Shown piece after piece: positions 43,536 to 51,500 of a DNA stretch of 64,000 nucleotides (positions within the stretch are counted from its first letter, which is position 1; the number at the start of each line of letters is the position of its first letter). Location of the stretch: contig CAWEVL010000010.1 in the NCBI GenBank assembly GCA_963812525.1, forward strand, positions 558,001 to 622,000, in the 5' to 3' direction. Position numbers and translations under genes: made by a program. Origin of the DNA: Bog-756 sp963812525. Its GTDB lineage: Bacteria; Actinomycetota; Acidimicrobiia; Acidimicrobiales; RAAP-2. The notes under the pieces were generated by a model. That model saw only the letters and a program-made list of their open reading frames with translations, was not told the DNA's origin and did no database searches.

Positions 43536-43590
43536 ACCGAACGCACACCGAACGCACACCGAACGCACACCGAACGCACACCGAAGCAAC
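43536..43590. repeat. 11-bp tandem repeat, five units
   Basis: ACCGAACGCAC is repeated four times exactly (43536-43579), with a fifth altered unit (43580-43590). The array ends 18 bases before the acyl-CoA dehydrogenase start at 43609. The period is close to one helical turn. Confidence 0.9.
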
Positions 43591-43608
43591 GACAGAAAGG
43601 ACCCCCCG

Positions 43609-44910
43609 ATGGCCTGGGATTTCTCCACCGAACCGGAGTTCCAAACGAAGCTGGACTGGGCTCGCCAGTTCGTCGCCGACAAGGTCGAGCCGCTCGACAT
43701 CCTCTACCCGCACAAGCAGTTCCATCCCCTCGACGACGAGCTGCGGCCCATCGTCGACCCCATGAAGCAGGAGGTGCGGGACCACGACCTGTGGGCCGCC
43801 CACCTCGGGCCGGAACTGGGCGGTAAGGGGTACGGGCAGGTCAAGCTGGCCCTGCTCAACGAGATCCTCGGGGTGTCCGGGTGGGCCCCCATCGTGTTCG
43901 GGACCCAGGCCCCCGACACCGGCAACGCCGAGATCATCGCCCACTACGGGACCGAGGAGCAGAAGGAGAAGTACCTCCAGCCGCTGCTCGACGGCGAGGT
44001 CTTCTCCTGCTACTCGATGACCGAACCCCAGGCCGGCTCGGACCCCCAGCAGTTCACCTCCGCGGCGGTGCAGGACGGCGACCAGTGGGTCATCAACGGC
44101 TGGAAGTTCTTCTCCTCCAATGCCCGGACCGCCTCGTTCCTCATCGTCATGGCCATCACCGATCCCGACGTGAGCATCTACCAGGGGGCCTCGATGTTCC
44201 TGGTGCCGACCGACACGCCCGGGGTCAACATGGAGCGCCATGTCGGCCTGGCCGGTGAGTCGGAGGACCAGGCCATGCACGCCCTCATCCACTACGAGGA
44301 CGTACGGGTCCCGGCCGAGAACCTGCTGGGCGGGGAGGGCCAGGCCTTCGCCATCGCTCAGACCCGGCTGGGTGGCGGTCGGGTCCACCATGCCATGCGC
44401 ACCGTGGCCACCTGCCAGCGGGCCCTCGACCTGTTGTGCGAGCGGGTGCTCAGTCGCGAGACGCAGGGCAGCCTGCTGGCCCGCAAACAGTTCATCCAGG
44501 GCGACATCGCCGACTCCTACGCCGAACTGCAGCAGTTCCGGCTGCTGGTTCTCTACACGGCGTGGGAGATCGACCAGGTGAAGGACTACCGCCGCACCCG
44601 CAAGAACATCGCCGCCATCAAGGCGCTGACCCCCAAGGTGGCCCACGACGCCGTGTGGCGCTCCATGCACGCCCACGGGGCGCTCGGGGTGTCCAACGAG
44701 ATGCCGTTCGGCAGCATGTGGATGATGGCCCCCGTCATGAGCGTGGTCGACGGGCCCACCGAGGTCCACAAGGTGACCGTGGCCCGCGAGGTGCTGAAGG
44801 ACTACCAACCGTCCCCGGGCCTGTGGCCCACCGCCCACCTGCCGGCCAAGCGCGAGGAGGCCCAGCGCAAGCTGGCCGCCCACCTCGAGCACGTCATCGG
44901 CAACTCGTGA
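43609..44910 (+). CDS. Acyl-CoA dehydrogenase, ACAD10/11 type
   Basis: A 433-residue dehydrogenase. 'CYSMTEPQAGSDPQQFTSAA' and INGWKFFSSNARTASFLIVM form the flavin pocket. The end reads HAHGALGVSNEMPFGSMWMM, then VVDGPTEVHKVTVAREVL. The D-G-P-x-E-V-H loop is the mark of ACAD10/11 and bacterial LvaC-type enzymes, which act after a kinase on 4-phospho-acyl-CoAs. The leader holds the 11-bp repeat array; AGAAAGGA is the ribosome site. The gene after it starts nine bases past the stop. Confidence 0.92.
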   Translation: MAWDFSTEPEFQTKLDWARQFVADKVEPLDILYPHKQFHPLDDELRPIVDPMKQEVRDHDLWAAHLGPELGGKGYGQVKLALLNEILGVSGWAPIVFGTQAPDTGNAEIIAHYGTEEQKEKYLQPLLDGEVFSCYSMTEPQAGSDPQQFTSAAVQDGDQWVINGWKFFSSNARTASFLIVMAITDPDVSIYQGASMFLVPTDTPGVNMERHVGLAGESEDQAMHALIHYEDVRVPAENLLGGEGQAFAIAQTRLGGGRVHHAMRTVATCQRALDLLCERVLSRETQGSLLARKQFIQGDIADSYAELQQFRLLVLYTAWEIDQVKDYRRTRKNIAAIKALTPKVAHDAVWRSMHAHGALGVSNEMPFGSMWMMAPVMSVVDGPTEVHKVTVAREVLKDYQPSPGLWPTAHLPAKREEAQRKLAAHLEHVIGNS

Positions 44911-44919
44911 GCTGGGTCC

Positions 44920-45897
44920 GTGCGCGCCGTCCGGTGTGAGCAGTACGGGCCGCCCGCCTCGGTGGTGGTGGCCGAGGTCGACGATCCGGTGGCCGGCGAG
45001 GGTCAGGTGGTGGTGGATGTGGCCGCCGCCGCGGCCAACTTCCCCGACGTCCTGGTGGTGGCGGACAAGTACCAGATCACCATCCCGGTGCCGTTCACCG
45101 TGGGCAGCGAGTTCGCCGGCACCGTGGCCTCGCTCGGCCCGGGGGTGGAGGGCCTGGCCGTGGGTGACCGGGTGATGGGCTCCACGCTGTTCGGCGCCTT
45201 CGCCGACCAGGTGGTGGTGTCGACCGGCGCCCTGCAGCCGGTGGACCCGGCCATCGACCTGGTGTCGGCGGCGGCCTCCGGCGTGGCCCACCGCACCGCC
45301 TATCACGCCCTGCGCAGCTTCGCCCGGGTCCAACCGGGGGAGTGGGTGGTGGTCCTCGGGGCGGCCGGCGGGGTCGGGCTGGCCGCGGTGGAGCTGGCCA
45401 CGTTGCTCGGGGCCCGGGTGGTGGCGGCCGCCTCCACGCCGGAGAAGCTGGCCCTGTGCGCCGAGCGGGGGGCGGAGGCGGGGATCGACTACACCACCGA
45501 GGACCTGAAGGACCGGATCAAGGAGCTGACCGGGGGTGGCGCCGACACCGTCGTCGACCCGGTGGGGGGCCCGGCCGCCGAGGCCGCGCTCCGGGCCCTG
45601 GCCTGGGGCGGCCGGTTCGTCACCGTGGGCTTCGCCTCGGGGGAGATCCCGAGGATCCCGCTCAACCTGGTGCTCCTGAAGGGTGTGGTGGTGACCGGAT
45701 TCACCTTGGGGGGCTTCGCCGTCCACCAGCCGGACGACTTCGTCCGGGACCAGGACGAGCTGACCGAGCTCTACCGGTCGGGGCGGTTCACCCCGCACAT
45801 CTCGGCCCGGTACCCCCTCGAGGGGGCCGGTCGGGCCCTGCAGGACCTGGCCGAGCGGCGGGCGCTGGGCAAGGTCCTGGTGGTGCCGGCGGACTGA
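44920..45897 (+). CDS. NADPH:quinone-oxidoreductase-like MDR enzyme
   Basis: A 325-residue zinc-free MDR. 'VVDVAAAAANFPDVLVVADK' and 'PFTVGSEFAGTVASLGPGVE' form the substrate half. 'GEWVVVLGAAGGVGLAAVEL' and GADTVVDPVGGPAAEAAL form the NADPH half. It belongs to the QOR/acryloyl-CoA reductase-like set and reduces quinones or enoyl substrates. GTG 44920 lies nine bases after the dehydrogenase stop, so it is in that operon. It converges with the ligase at 45981; the 83 bases between are GGTCCGGT-rich. Confidence 0.9.
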   Translation: MRAVRCEQYGPPASVVVAEVDDPVAGEGQVVVDVAAAAANFPDVLVVADKYQITIPVPFTVGSEFAGTVASLGPGVEGLAVGDRVMGSTLFGAFADQVVVSTGALQPVDPAIDLVSAAASGVAHRTAYHALRSFARVQPGEWVVVLGAAGGVGLAAVELATLLGARVVAAASTPEKLALCAERGAEAGIDYTTEDLKDRIKELTGGGADTVVDPVGGPAAEAALRALAWGGRFVTVGFASGEIPRIPLNLVLLKGVVVTGFTLGGFAVHQPDDFVRDQDELTELYRSGRFTPHISARYPLEGAGRALQDLAERRALGKVLVVPAD

Positions 45898-45980
45898 GGG
45901 GTCGGACGGCGCGGCGCCGGTTCGGTCCCGTCGGTCCGGTCGGGCCGGTGGCGTCGGTCCGGTGGCGCCGGTGGGGCCGC

Positions 45981-47507
45981 TCAGGGTGCGGCCGGTGGGG
46001 CCAGCTCGTCCCGCACCACCCGGCGCAACACCTTGCCGGTGGCCGTGGTGGGCAGCTCGTCCCGCACCTCGATGACGCTCGGGGTCTTGAGCGACCCCAG
46101 CGACTGGCGGACCCAGACCGTCAGTTCCTCCACCACCGCCCCGTCCCCGCCGGCCCCGGCGCCGGGCGCCAGGACCACCGCGGCGGCCACCGACTCGCCC
46201 CACTCCGGATGGGGGACGCCCACCACCACGGCGGCCTGCACCGAGGCGTGGCGCAGCAGGGTGTCCTCGATCTCCGCCGGGGACAGGTTCTCCCCGCCCT
46301 TGATGATCACGTCGTCGGCCCGGCCCTCCACGAACAGGTACCCGTGCTCGTCCACGAAGCCGACGTCGCCGGTGACCAGCCAGCCGCCACTGTCGACTCC
46401 GGACGCCGTGTCCAGGTACTCGCCGCTGACCTGGGGCCCCCGCACCCGGATGAGACCCCGCGTCCCGACAGCCACCTCGGCCCCCGTTCCCTCGCCCACC
46501 ACCAGCACCTCGACCCCGGGGAGGGGCTGGCCCACCGACTCCAGCCGCCGCCGGACGTCCGGGTCGTCACTGGACAACGCCAGGCGGTGGTCGTCGGGCC
46601 CCAGCACGGCGATGGTGGAGGACGTCTCGGTCAGCCCGTAGGCGTTGACGAAGCCGACGTCGGGGAAGAGATCGAGGGCCCGCTCGAGGATGGGCGCCGC
46701 CATGCGGGCCCCGCCGTAGGAGACCGATCGGAGGGTGGGCACCCGCAGCTCGGGGTCCGACTCCATGCACTGCACGATCCGGGCCAGCATGGTCGGCACC
46801 ACGAAGGCGTGGGTGGCCCCCTGGTCCCTGGCCAGCTCGAGCCACGCCTCAGGCGTGAAGGCGGGGAGGGGCAGGAGGCGGCGGCCGGAGTAGATCGCGC
46901 TCAGCACGGCGGCCACCCCGGCGATGTGGAACGGCGGGGCCGCCAGTACCAGGGCCTCGTCCTCGCCGGCCCCGGCGAACTCGACCGTGTCCATGACGTA
47001 CGAGAGCAGGTTGTCGTGGCTGAGCACGGCGGCCTTGGGCGAGCCCGAGGAGCCGCTGGTGAACAGGATGACCGCGGCCCGCCCCGGCTCGGGCTCGTAC
47101 TCGCCGGCGGGGGACCCGCGGTCCGCGGTCGACGTCAGGCGGTCGAGCCACGCCGACCGCTCGGTGGCCGGTGGGTCGGACAGTTCGGGGACCAGGGCCG
47201 TCGAGGCCACCACGGCGGGGTGGTCGAGCCGGCCCACCTGGTTGCGCAGGGACTCGGCGGGCAGCCGGAAGTTGAGGGGGGCGTAGGACGCTCCGGCCCA
47301 CGCCGCGCCGAACAGGGCGGCGGGGACGGCCGCGGAGCTCACGTCGGCGTAGGCCAGGGTGCCGGCCCCCGACGCCGTCAGCTCGCCGGCCGCGGCCCGG
47401 GCCAGCCGACGGAGGTCGTCGTAGGTGCGGTGCGCCCCTCTCTCGGTGAGCGCGACACGGTCGCCCAGGGTGTCGGCCACCAGGTCCAACAGCATGGCGA
47501 TGTTCAA
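45981..47507 (-). CDS. Class I adenylate-forming CoA ligase
   Basis: A 508-residue acyl-CoA synthetase. 'AVILFTSGSSGSPKAAVLSH' (P-loop), 'VGFVNAYGLTETSSTIAVLG', 'WLVTGDVGFVDEHGYLFVEG', RADDVIIKGGENLSPAEIED and the Lys in TTATGKVLRRVV cover all core motifs. The N-terminal domain is short (MNIAMLLDLVADTLGDRVAL). It could supply the acyl-CoA for the kinase/dehydrogenase module that ends at 45897, but it is on the opposite strand. Confidence 0.93.
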   Translation of the reverse strand: MNIAMLLDLVADTLGDRVALTERGAHRTYDDLRRLARAAAGELTASGAGTLAYADVSSAAVPAALFGAAWAGASYAPLNFRLPAESLRNQVGRLDHPAVVASTALVPELSDPPATERSAWLDRLTSTADRGSPAGEYEPEPGRAAVILFTSGSSGSPKAAVLSHDNLLSYVMDTVEFAGAGEDEALVLAAPPFHIAGVAAVLSAIYSGRRLLPLPAFTPEAWLELARDQGATHAFVVPTMLARIVQCMESDPELRVPTLRSVSYGGARMAAPILERALDLFPDVGFVNAYGLTETSSTIAVLGPDDHRLALSSDDPDVRRRLESVGQPLPGVEVLVVGEGTGAEVAVGTRGLIRVRGPQVSGEYLDTASGVDSGGWLVTGDVGFVDEHGYLFVEGRADDVIIKGGENLSPAEIEDTLLRHASVQAAVVVGVPHPEWGESVAAAVVLAPGAGAGGDGAVVEELTVWVRQSLGSLKTPSVIEVRDELPTTATGKVLRRVVRDELAPPAAP

Positions 47508-47611
47508 CGTGGGCGTCCAGAGGAGAGCATGGGCGTGGTCACCCTAATGAGCCGGGTCAGCGCGGGACAATTTTGCCACCGGCGCCGTGCAGGTGTCCGG
47601 TGTCGCCGCCC

Positions 47612-48604
47612 TCACCCTTCGAGGCGGTCGACCAGGCCCCAGGACCGTGCGGTCTCGGCGTCGATCCACGGTCGCCCGACCGCCAGCTGCATGGTGGCGT
47701 GCCGGCCGATGCGACGGGGCAGGCTGACGGTGCCCCCGGCCCCGGGGATGAGCCCGAGACGGACCTCGGGCAGCGAGATGCGGGTGGACCGATCGGCCAC
47801 CACCAGTCCGGCGAAGGCGGCCAACTCGACGCCCGATCCCACCGTGGGGCCGTGGACGTGCACCGTGGTCCGGCCGGACAGGTCGGCCAACACCCGACCG
47901 GCGCTCCGCTGCAGGCGGACCAGGTGGGCGGTGGCCGGGTCCGGGCGGGAGCCGAACTCGTCGAGGTCCCCGCCACTGCAGAAGGCGTCCCCCGCCCCCC
48001 GCACCACGACGGCGGTCACCGACGGGTCCGCCACCGCCACCTGCAGCGCAGCCACGAGCTCGTCCCGCATGGGGGCGTTGAAGGCGTTCAGCACGCGGGG
48101 GCGGTGGAGGGTGACGGCGAGCTGGTGGCCCCGGCGTTCCACCAGCACCGGTGGACCCTCCTCGCCCGGGCGGTCCCGGGCCGGGGCCCGGCGTCGCCAT
48201 GCGGCGAACTCCGGGCCGGCCTGGAGCAGGCCGTAGGCCATCGACTCGGCCACCAGCCCCTGGGCCACCGTCCGGCCCTCGCCACCTCGCAGCAGCACGG
48301 CCAGGGCGATGGAGGCCAGGGGGTTGGCCCCCACCGTCTCCAGAGCGGCCGCCAACTCGGGGCTGTCGGGCGCCACGACCAGGTCGGCCCACTTGGGGCG
48401 CCGGCCGTCGGGGTCGGACACCACCGCCACCACCACGGCGGGCACCATGGCCAGGCGGCCCAGGGGGCCGGGGGCCAGCGTGTCGGGGAGTTCGTCCCCG
48501 GCCACCAGGACCGCCGCGGACTCGAGCCCTACAATCCTCTCGAACGCCTCTCCGGCCTCGAGCACGGCGACCAACTCCGATCCGGAGAGCCGCACGGGGT
48601 CCAT
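47612..48604 (-). CDS. Enoyl-CoA hydratase/isomerase with N-terminal extension
   Basis: A 330-residue crotonase. The fold starts near residue 150 (LVERRGHQLAVTLHRPRVLN), with the oxyanion loop AFCSGGDLDEFGS, VHGPTVGSGVELAAFAGLVV and the catalytic Glu region ISLPEVRLGLIPGAGGTVSL. The first ~150 residues are also crotonase-like in pattern (AFERIVGLESAAVLVAGDEL) and may be a degenerate first copy. The C-terminus is short, so the trimer-swap helix is reduced. ATG 48604 is the start; 70 bases separate it from the divergent CoA-transferase GTG. Confidence 0.88.
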   Translation of the reverse strand: MDPVRLSGSELVAVLEAGEAFERIVGLESAAVLVAGDELPDTLAPGPLGRLAMVPAVVVAVVSDPDGRRPKWADLVVAPDSPELAAALETVGANPLASIALAVLLRGGEGRTVAQGLVAESMAYGLLQAGPEFAAWRRRAPARDRPGEEGPPVLVERRGHQLAVTLHRPRVLNAFNAPMRDELVAALQVAVADPSVTAVVVRGAGDAFCSGGDLDEFGSRPDPATAHLVRLQRSAGRVLADLSGRTTVHVHGPTVGSGVELAAFAGLVVADRSTRISLPEVRLGLIPGAGGTVSLPRRIGRHATMQLAVGRPWIDAETARSWGLVDRLEG

Positions 48605-48694
48605 GAGCCGATGGTAACGAGTCGTCGCCCCCGGCGGGGGGTGACCGACCGAGACGAGGGACCGCGGTGCCCCAGCAGTGATCGACCCACGGCA

Positions 48695-49984
48695 GTGAGC
48701 GAGAAGGAGCCGGTCCGGGCGTCCGCCGGGGCCCGGGCCGGGGCGGCGGCATGGGCCGCCTCGGGGCTGCTGGCCCTCACCGGACGGCCCCACGGCCCGG
48801 GGTTGGGACCTCCACTGGCCCTGGTCGAAGGCGTCGGGGCCTGGGCCGACCGGCTGACCGCCACCTCCACCGCCCTGGGCGCTCCGGTGGCCGTCGATCC
48901 CCTGGCCCTGCTGGCGGCGCGGGCCGCCGTGACCGGCCTGACCCGGGGGGGCGACGTCAGCTGCGGCGGGGGCACCCGCCTCCTGCCCTGCGCCGACGGA
49001 TGGGTGGCGGTGTCCCTGACCCGTGAGGACGACTGGGCGCTGGTGGCGGCGTGGCTGGGCCGGGCCCGGCCGGTGGACCTGGGTGACTGGGCCACCGTGG
49101 CCGCCGCCGTGGCCCGCTCGCCGGGTACCGAACTGCGGGCCGGGGCGGAGCTGTTGGGCCTGCCGGTGGGGGTGCTCGGCGAACGCCGCCCCGACGGCCG
49201 GGCGGCCGAGCCCTCCCCGGGCGACGTGGTCGGGATCCACGGGATCGGCGCCCGGCACCTCCGGTCGGCGCGCCCCGTGCGCACCGCGGCCGAGCTCGTG
49301 GTGGCGGACCTCTCGTCCCTGTGGGCCGGGCCGCTGGTCGGTCACCTGTTCCTCCGGGCGGGGGCCCGGGTCGTGAAGGTCGAGTCGACCACGCGGCCGG
49401 ACGGAGCCCGCCGCGGCTCCCCGCGCTTCTTCCGGCTCCTCAACGGGGGCAAGGAGTCCGTGGCCCTCGACTTCACCTCGACCTCCGGGCGTCGACAGCT
49501 CGGCCGGCTGGTGGCCCGGGCCGACGTGGTCATCACCGGGTCCCGCCCCCGGGCCCTCGAGCAGCTGGGTCTCGATCTCGAGGACCGGGTCCGTCGCGGG
49601 CCGACCCGCCTCTGGCTGTCCGTCACCGGGTACGGAGCGCAGGGCCCATCGGGCGCCCGGGTGGCCTTCGGGGACGATGCCGCCGTGGCCGGGGGCCTGG
49701 TGGCCTGGGACGGGGCCGGGCCGTGCTTCTGCGGCGACGCCATCGCCGACCCGACCACCGGCCTGGCCTCGGCCGTGGCCGCCCTCACCGCCCTCGCCGA
49801 GGGCGGGGCCTGGGTCCTCGACGCCTCCATGGCCGACGTCGCCGGCGGGCTCGGCGGGCCGGGCCTCCCCGTGGTCGGGCTGCCCGCCGACCCGCCGCCC
49901 GATCCCGGCGACGGGTCGGCACCCGAGGTGCGGGAACTCGGGGCGGACACCGAGGCCGTGCTCGCCTCCCTGGCCAGGGGGTGA
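48695..49984 (+). CDS. Class III CoA-transferase with swapped half-domains
   Basis: A 429-residue CaiB/BaiF-family protein in unusual order. Residues ~15-190 look like the middle and C-terminal part of the family (AAWAASGLLALTGRPHGPGL, LLPCADGWVAVSLTREDDWA). From ~195 come the N-terminal Rossmann part (VVADLSSLWAGPLVGHLFLR, AGARVVKVESTTRPDG, GGKESVALDF) and a second middle part with candidate catalytic Asp352 (CGDAIADPTTGLASA). The chain then ends without a second C-terminal domain. GTG 48695 is the only fitting start. CoA transfer is likely if the two parts pack together. Confidence 0.82.
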   Translation: MSEKEPVRASAGARAGAAAWAASGLLALTGRPHGPGLGPPLALVEGVGAWADRLTATSTALGAPVAVDPLALLAARAAVTGLTRGGDVSCGGGTRLLPCADGWVAVSLTREDDWALVAAWLGRARPVDLGDWATVAAAVARSPGTELRAGAELLGLPVGVLGERRPDGRAAEPSPGDVVGIHGIGARHLRSARPVRTAAELVVADLSSLWAGPLVGHLFLRAGARVVKVESTTRPDGARRGSPRFFRLLNGGKESVALDFTSTSGRRQLGRLVARADVVITGSRPRALEQLGLDLEDRVRRGPTRLWLSVTGYGAQGPSGARVAFGDDAAVAGGLVAWDGAGPCFCGDAIADPTTGLASAVAALTALAEGGAWVLDASMADVAGGLGGPGLPVVGLPADPPPDPGDGSAPEVRELGADTEAVLASLARG

Positions 49985-49987
49985 TCC

Positions 49988-50011
49988 GGGACGGGCGACG
50001 GGACGGGCGAC
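49988..50011. repeat. 12-bp tandem direct repeat
   Basis: GGGACGGGCGAC occurs twice without gap just after the CoA-transferase stop, followed by a partial third unit (GGGACGGG). It is probably slippage in G-rich DNA. Confidence 0.8.
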
Positions 50012-50154
50012 GCCGGGACGGGAAGTGCCATTCTCGCTCCAGGGCTACGGAATACGTCCCGGTCGATATGATTCTTTCCGACGGGGCAGCAACGGGTCGC
50101 GTTCGGTGTCCCCGGGCACCGAAGTCCGGGGGAGACCGGAGGAGGAGGTTCGAG

Positions 50155-51438
50155 ATGGAGATCAACGACATGGTGATGGTGAGCGTGGACGACCACGTCG
50201 TCGAGCCACCCAACCTCTTCGACGGTCGCCTGCCGGCCAAGTACGTCGACCTGGCCCCCAAATTCATCACCAACGAGGACGGCACCAACGCCTGGTTGTA
50301 CGAAGGCAACATCCTGCCCAACGTGGCCCTCAACGCCGTGGCCGGGCGGCCCCGCGAGGAGTACGGCCTGGAGCCCACCTCCTTCGAGCAGCTCCGACCG
50401 GGCTGCTACGACATCGACGAGCGGGTCAAGGACATGGACGCCAACGGGGTGCTGGGCTCACTGTGCTTCCCCTCCTTCCCCCAATTCTGCGGCCAGACCT
50501 TCGCCCGGACCGAGGACAAGGACGTGGCCCTGGCCATGATCCAGGCCTACAACGACTGGCACATCGACGAGTGGTGCGGGACCCACCCGGGCCGGTTCAT
50601 CCCCTGTCCCATCCCGGCCATCTGGGACCCCGAGGTCCTGGCCGCCGAGGTCAGGCGCACCGCGGCCAAGGGGGCCCACGCCGTCACCTTCTCGGAGAAC
50701 CCGTCCAAGCTGGGCTGGCCCAGTGTCCACTCCGACCACTGGGACCCGTTCTGGAAGGCGTGCAGCGACGAGGCGGTCGTGGTGTGCATGCACATCGGCT
50801 CCTCCTCGGAGATCGTGATCACCTCGGCGGACGCCCCCATCGACTGCCTGATCACGCTCACCCCGATGAACATCGTCCAAGCCGCCGCCGACCTGGTGTG
50901 GTCGCCCGTGCTGCGCAAGTTCCCCGACCTCAAGGTGGCGCTGTCCGAGGGCGGTATCGGCTGGGTGCCCTACTTCCTCGAGCGCATCGACTACAACTAC
51001 GACCGGCACCACGCCTGGACCGGGCAGGACTTCGGGGACACCCTCCCCAGCCAGGTGTTCAACCAGCACGTCCTGACCTGCTTCATCGACGACCGGTTCG
51101 GGGTGGCCAGTCGCGACTTCCTGGACATGGACAACGTCATGTGGGAGTGCGACTACCCCCACTCCGACTCCACCTGGCCCACCGCCCCCGAGTCCCTGAT
51201 GAAGGGACTGGACGGGGTCTCGGACCACGACATCGACCGGATCACCCACCTCAACGCCATGCGGCACTTCCACTACGACCCCTTCACCGTGCTGGGGGGC
51301 AAGGAGCACGGCACGGTCGGTGCCCTGCGCCAGCAGGCCATGGGCCACGACGTGTCCATCAAATCGCGGAACATGGCCAGCATCGGGAAGCGGGGGACCA
51401 AGTCCGTCGACCTGATGTCAGGGTTGCACTCGTCCTAG
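50155..51438 (+). CDS. Amidohydrolase family 2 (ACMSD-like metal hydrolase)
   Basis: A 427-residue TIM-barrel metallohydrolase. The N-terminal metal site is atypical: VMVSVDDHVVEPPNLFDG has Asp-Asp-His in place of His-x-His. The middle His is in VVCMHIGSSSE, and the late Asp in MWECDYPHSDSTWP. 'LKVALSEGGIGWVPYFLERI' is diagnostic of amidohydrolase 2. Related mycobacterial genes sit in steroid and lipid clusters. Reactions range from decarboxylation to C-C hydrolysis. ATG 50155 follows GGAGGAGG, and a TATGAT box lies at 50067. Confidence 0.9.
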   Translation: MEINDMVMVSVDDHVVEPPNLFDGRLPAKYVDLAPKFITNEDGTNAWLYEGNILPNVALNAVAGRPREEYGLEPTSFEQLRPGCYDIDERVKDMDANGVLGSLCFPSFPQFCGQTFARTEDKDVALAMIQAYNDWHIDEWCGTHPGRFIPCPIPAIWDPEVLAAEVRRTAAKGAHAVTFSENPSKLGWPSVHSDHWDPFWKACSDEAVVVCMHIGSSSEIVITSADAPIDCLITLTPMNIVQAAADLVWSPVLRKFPDLKVALSEGGIGWVPYFLERIDYNYDRHHAWTGQDFGDTLPSQVFNQHVLTCFIDDRFGVASRDFLDMDNVMWECDYPHSDSTWPTAPESLMKGLDGVSDHDIDRITHLNAMRHFHYDPFTVLGGKEHGTVGALRQQAMGHDVSIKSRNMASIGKRGTKSVDLMSGLHSS

Positions 51439-51500
51439 GTCCGCCGGCCGCCGGTTCGGGGCGGCCGCCCACCACACCCACCTGAAGGGGGAACGCCGTC

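Noticed and set aside
43536..43590. CRISPR array
   Set aside because: The units are only 11 bp and have no spacers; no cas gene is present.
45898..45980. GGTCCGGT-rich stretch as a designed repeat or origin
   Set aside because: The units are irregular and lie between convergent stops; composition alone explains them.
43288..46203. 971-residue minus-strand open frame
   Set aside because: It is antisense to the acyl-CoA dehydrogenase and quinone-oxidoreductase genes, whose motifs are complete on the plus strand.
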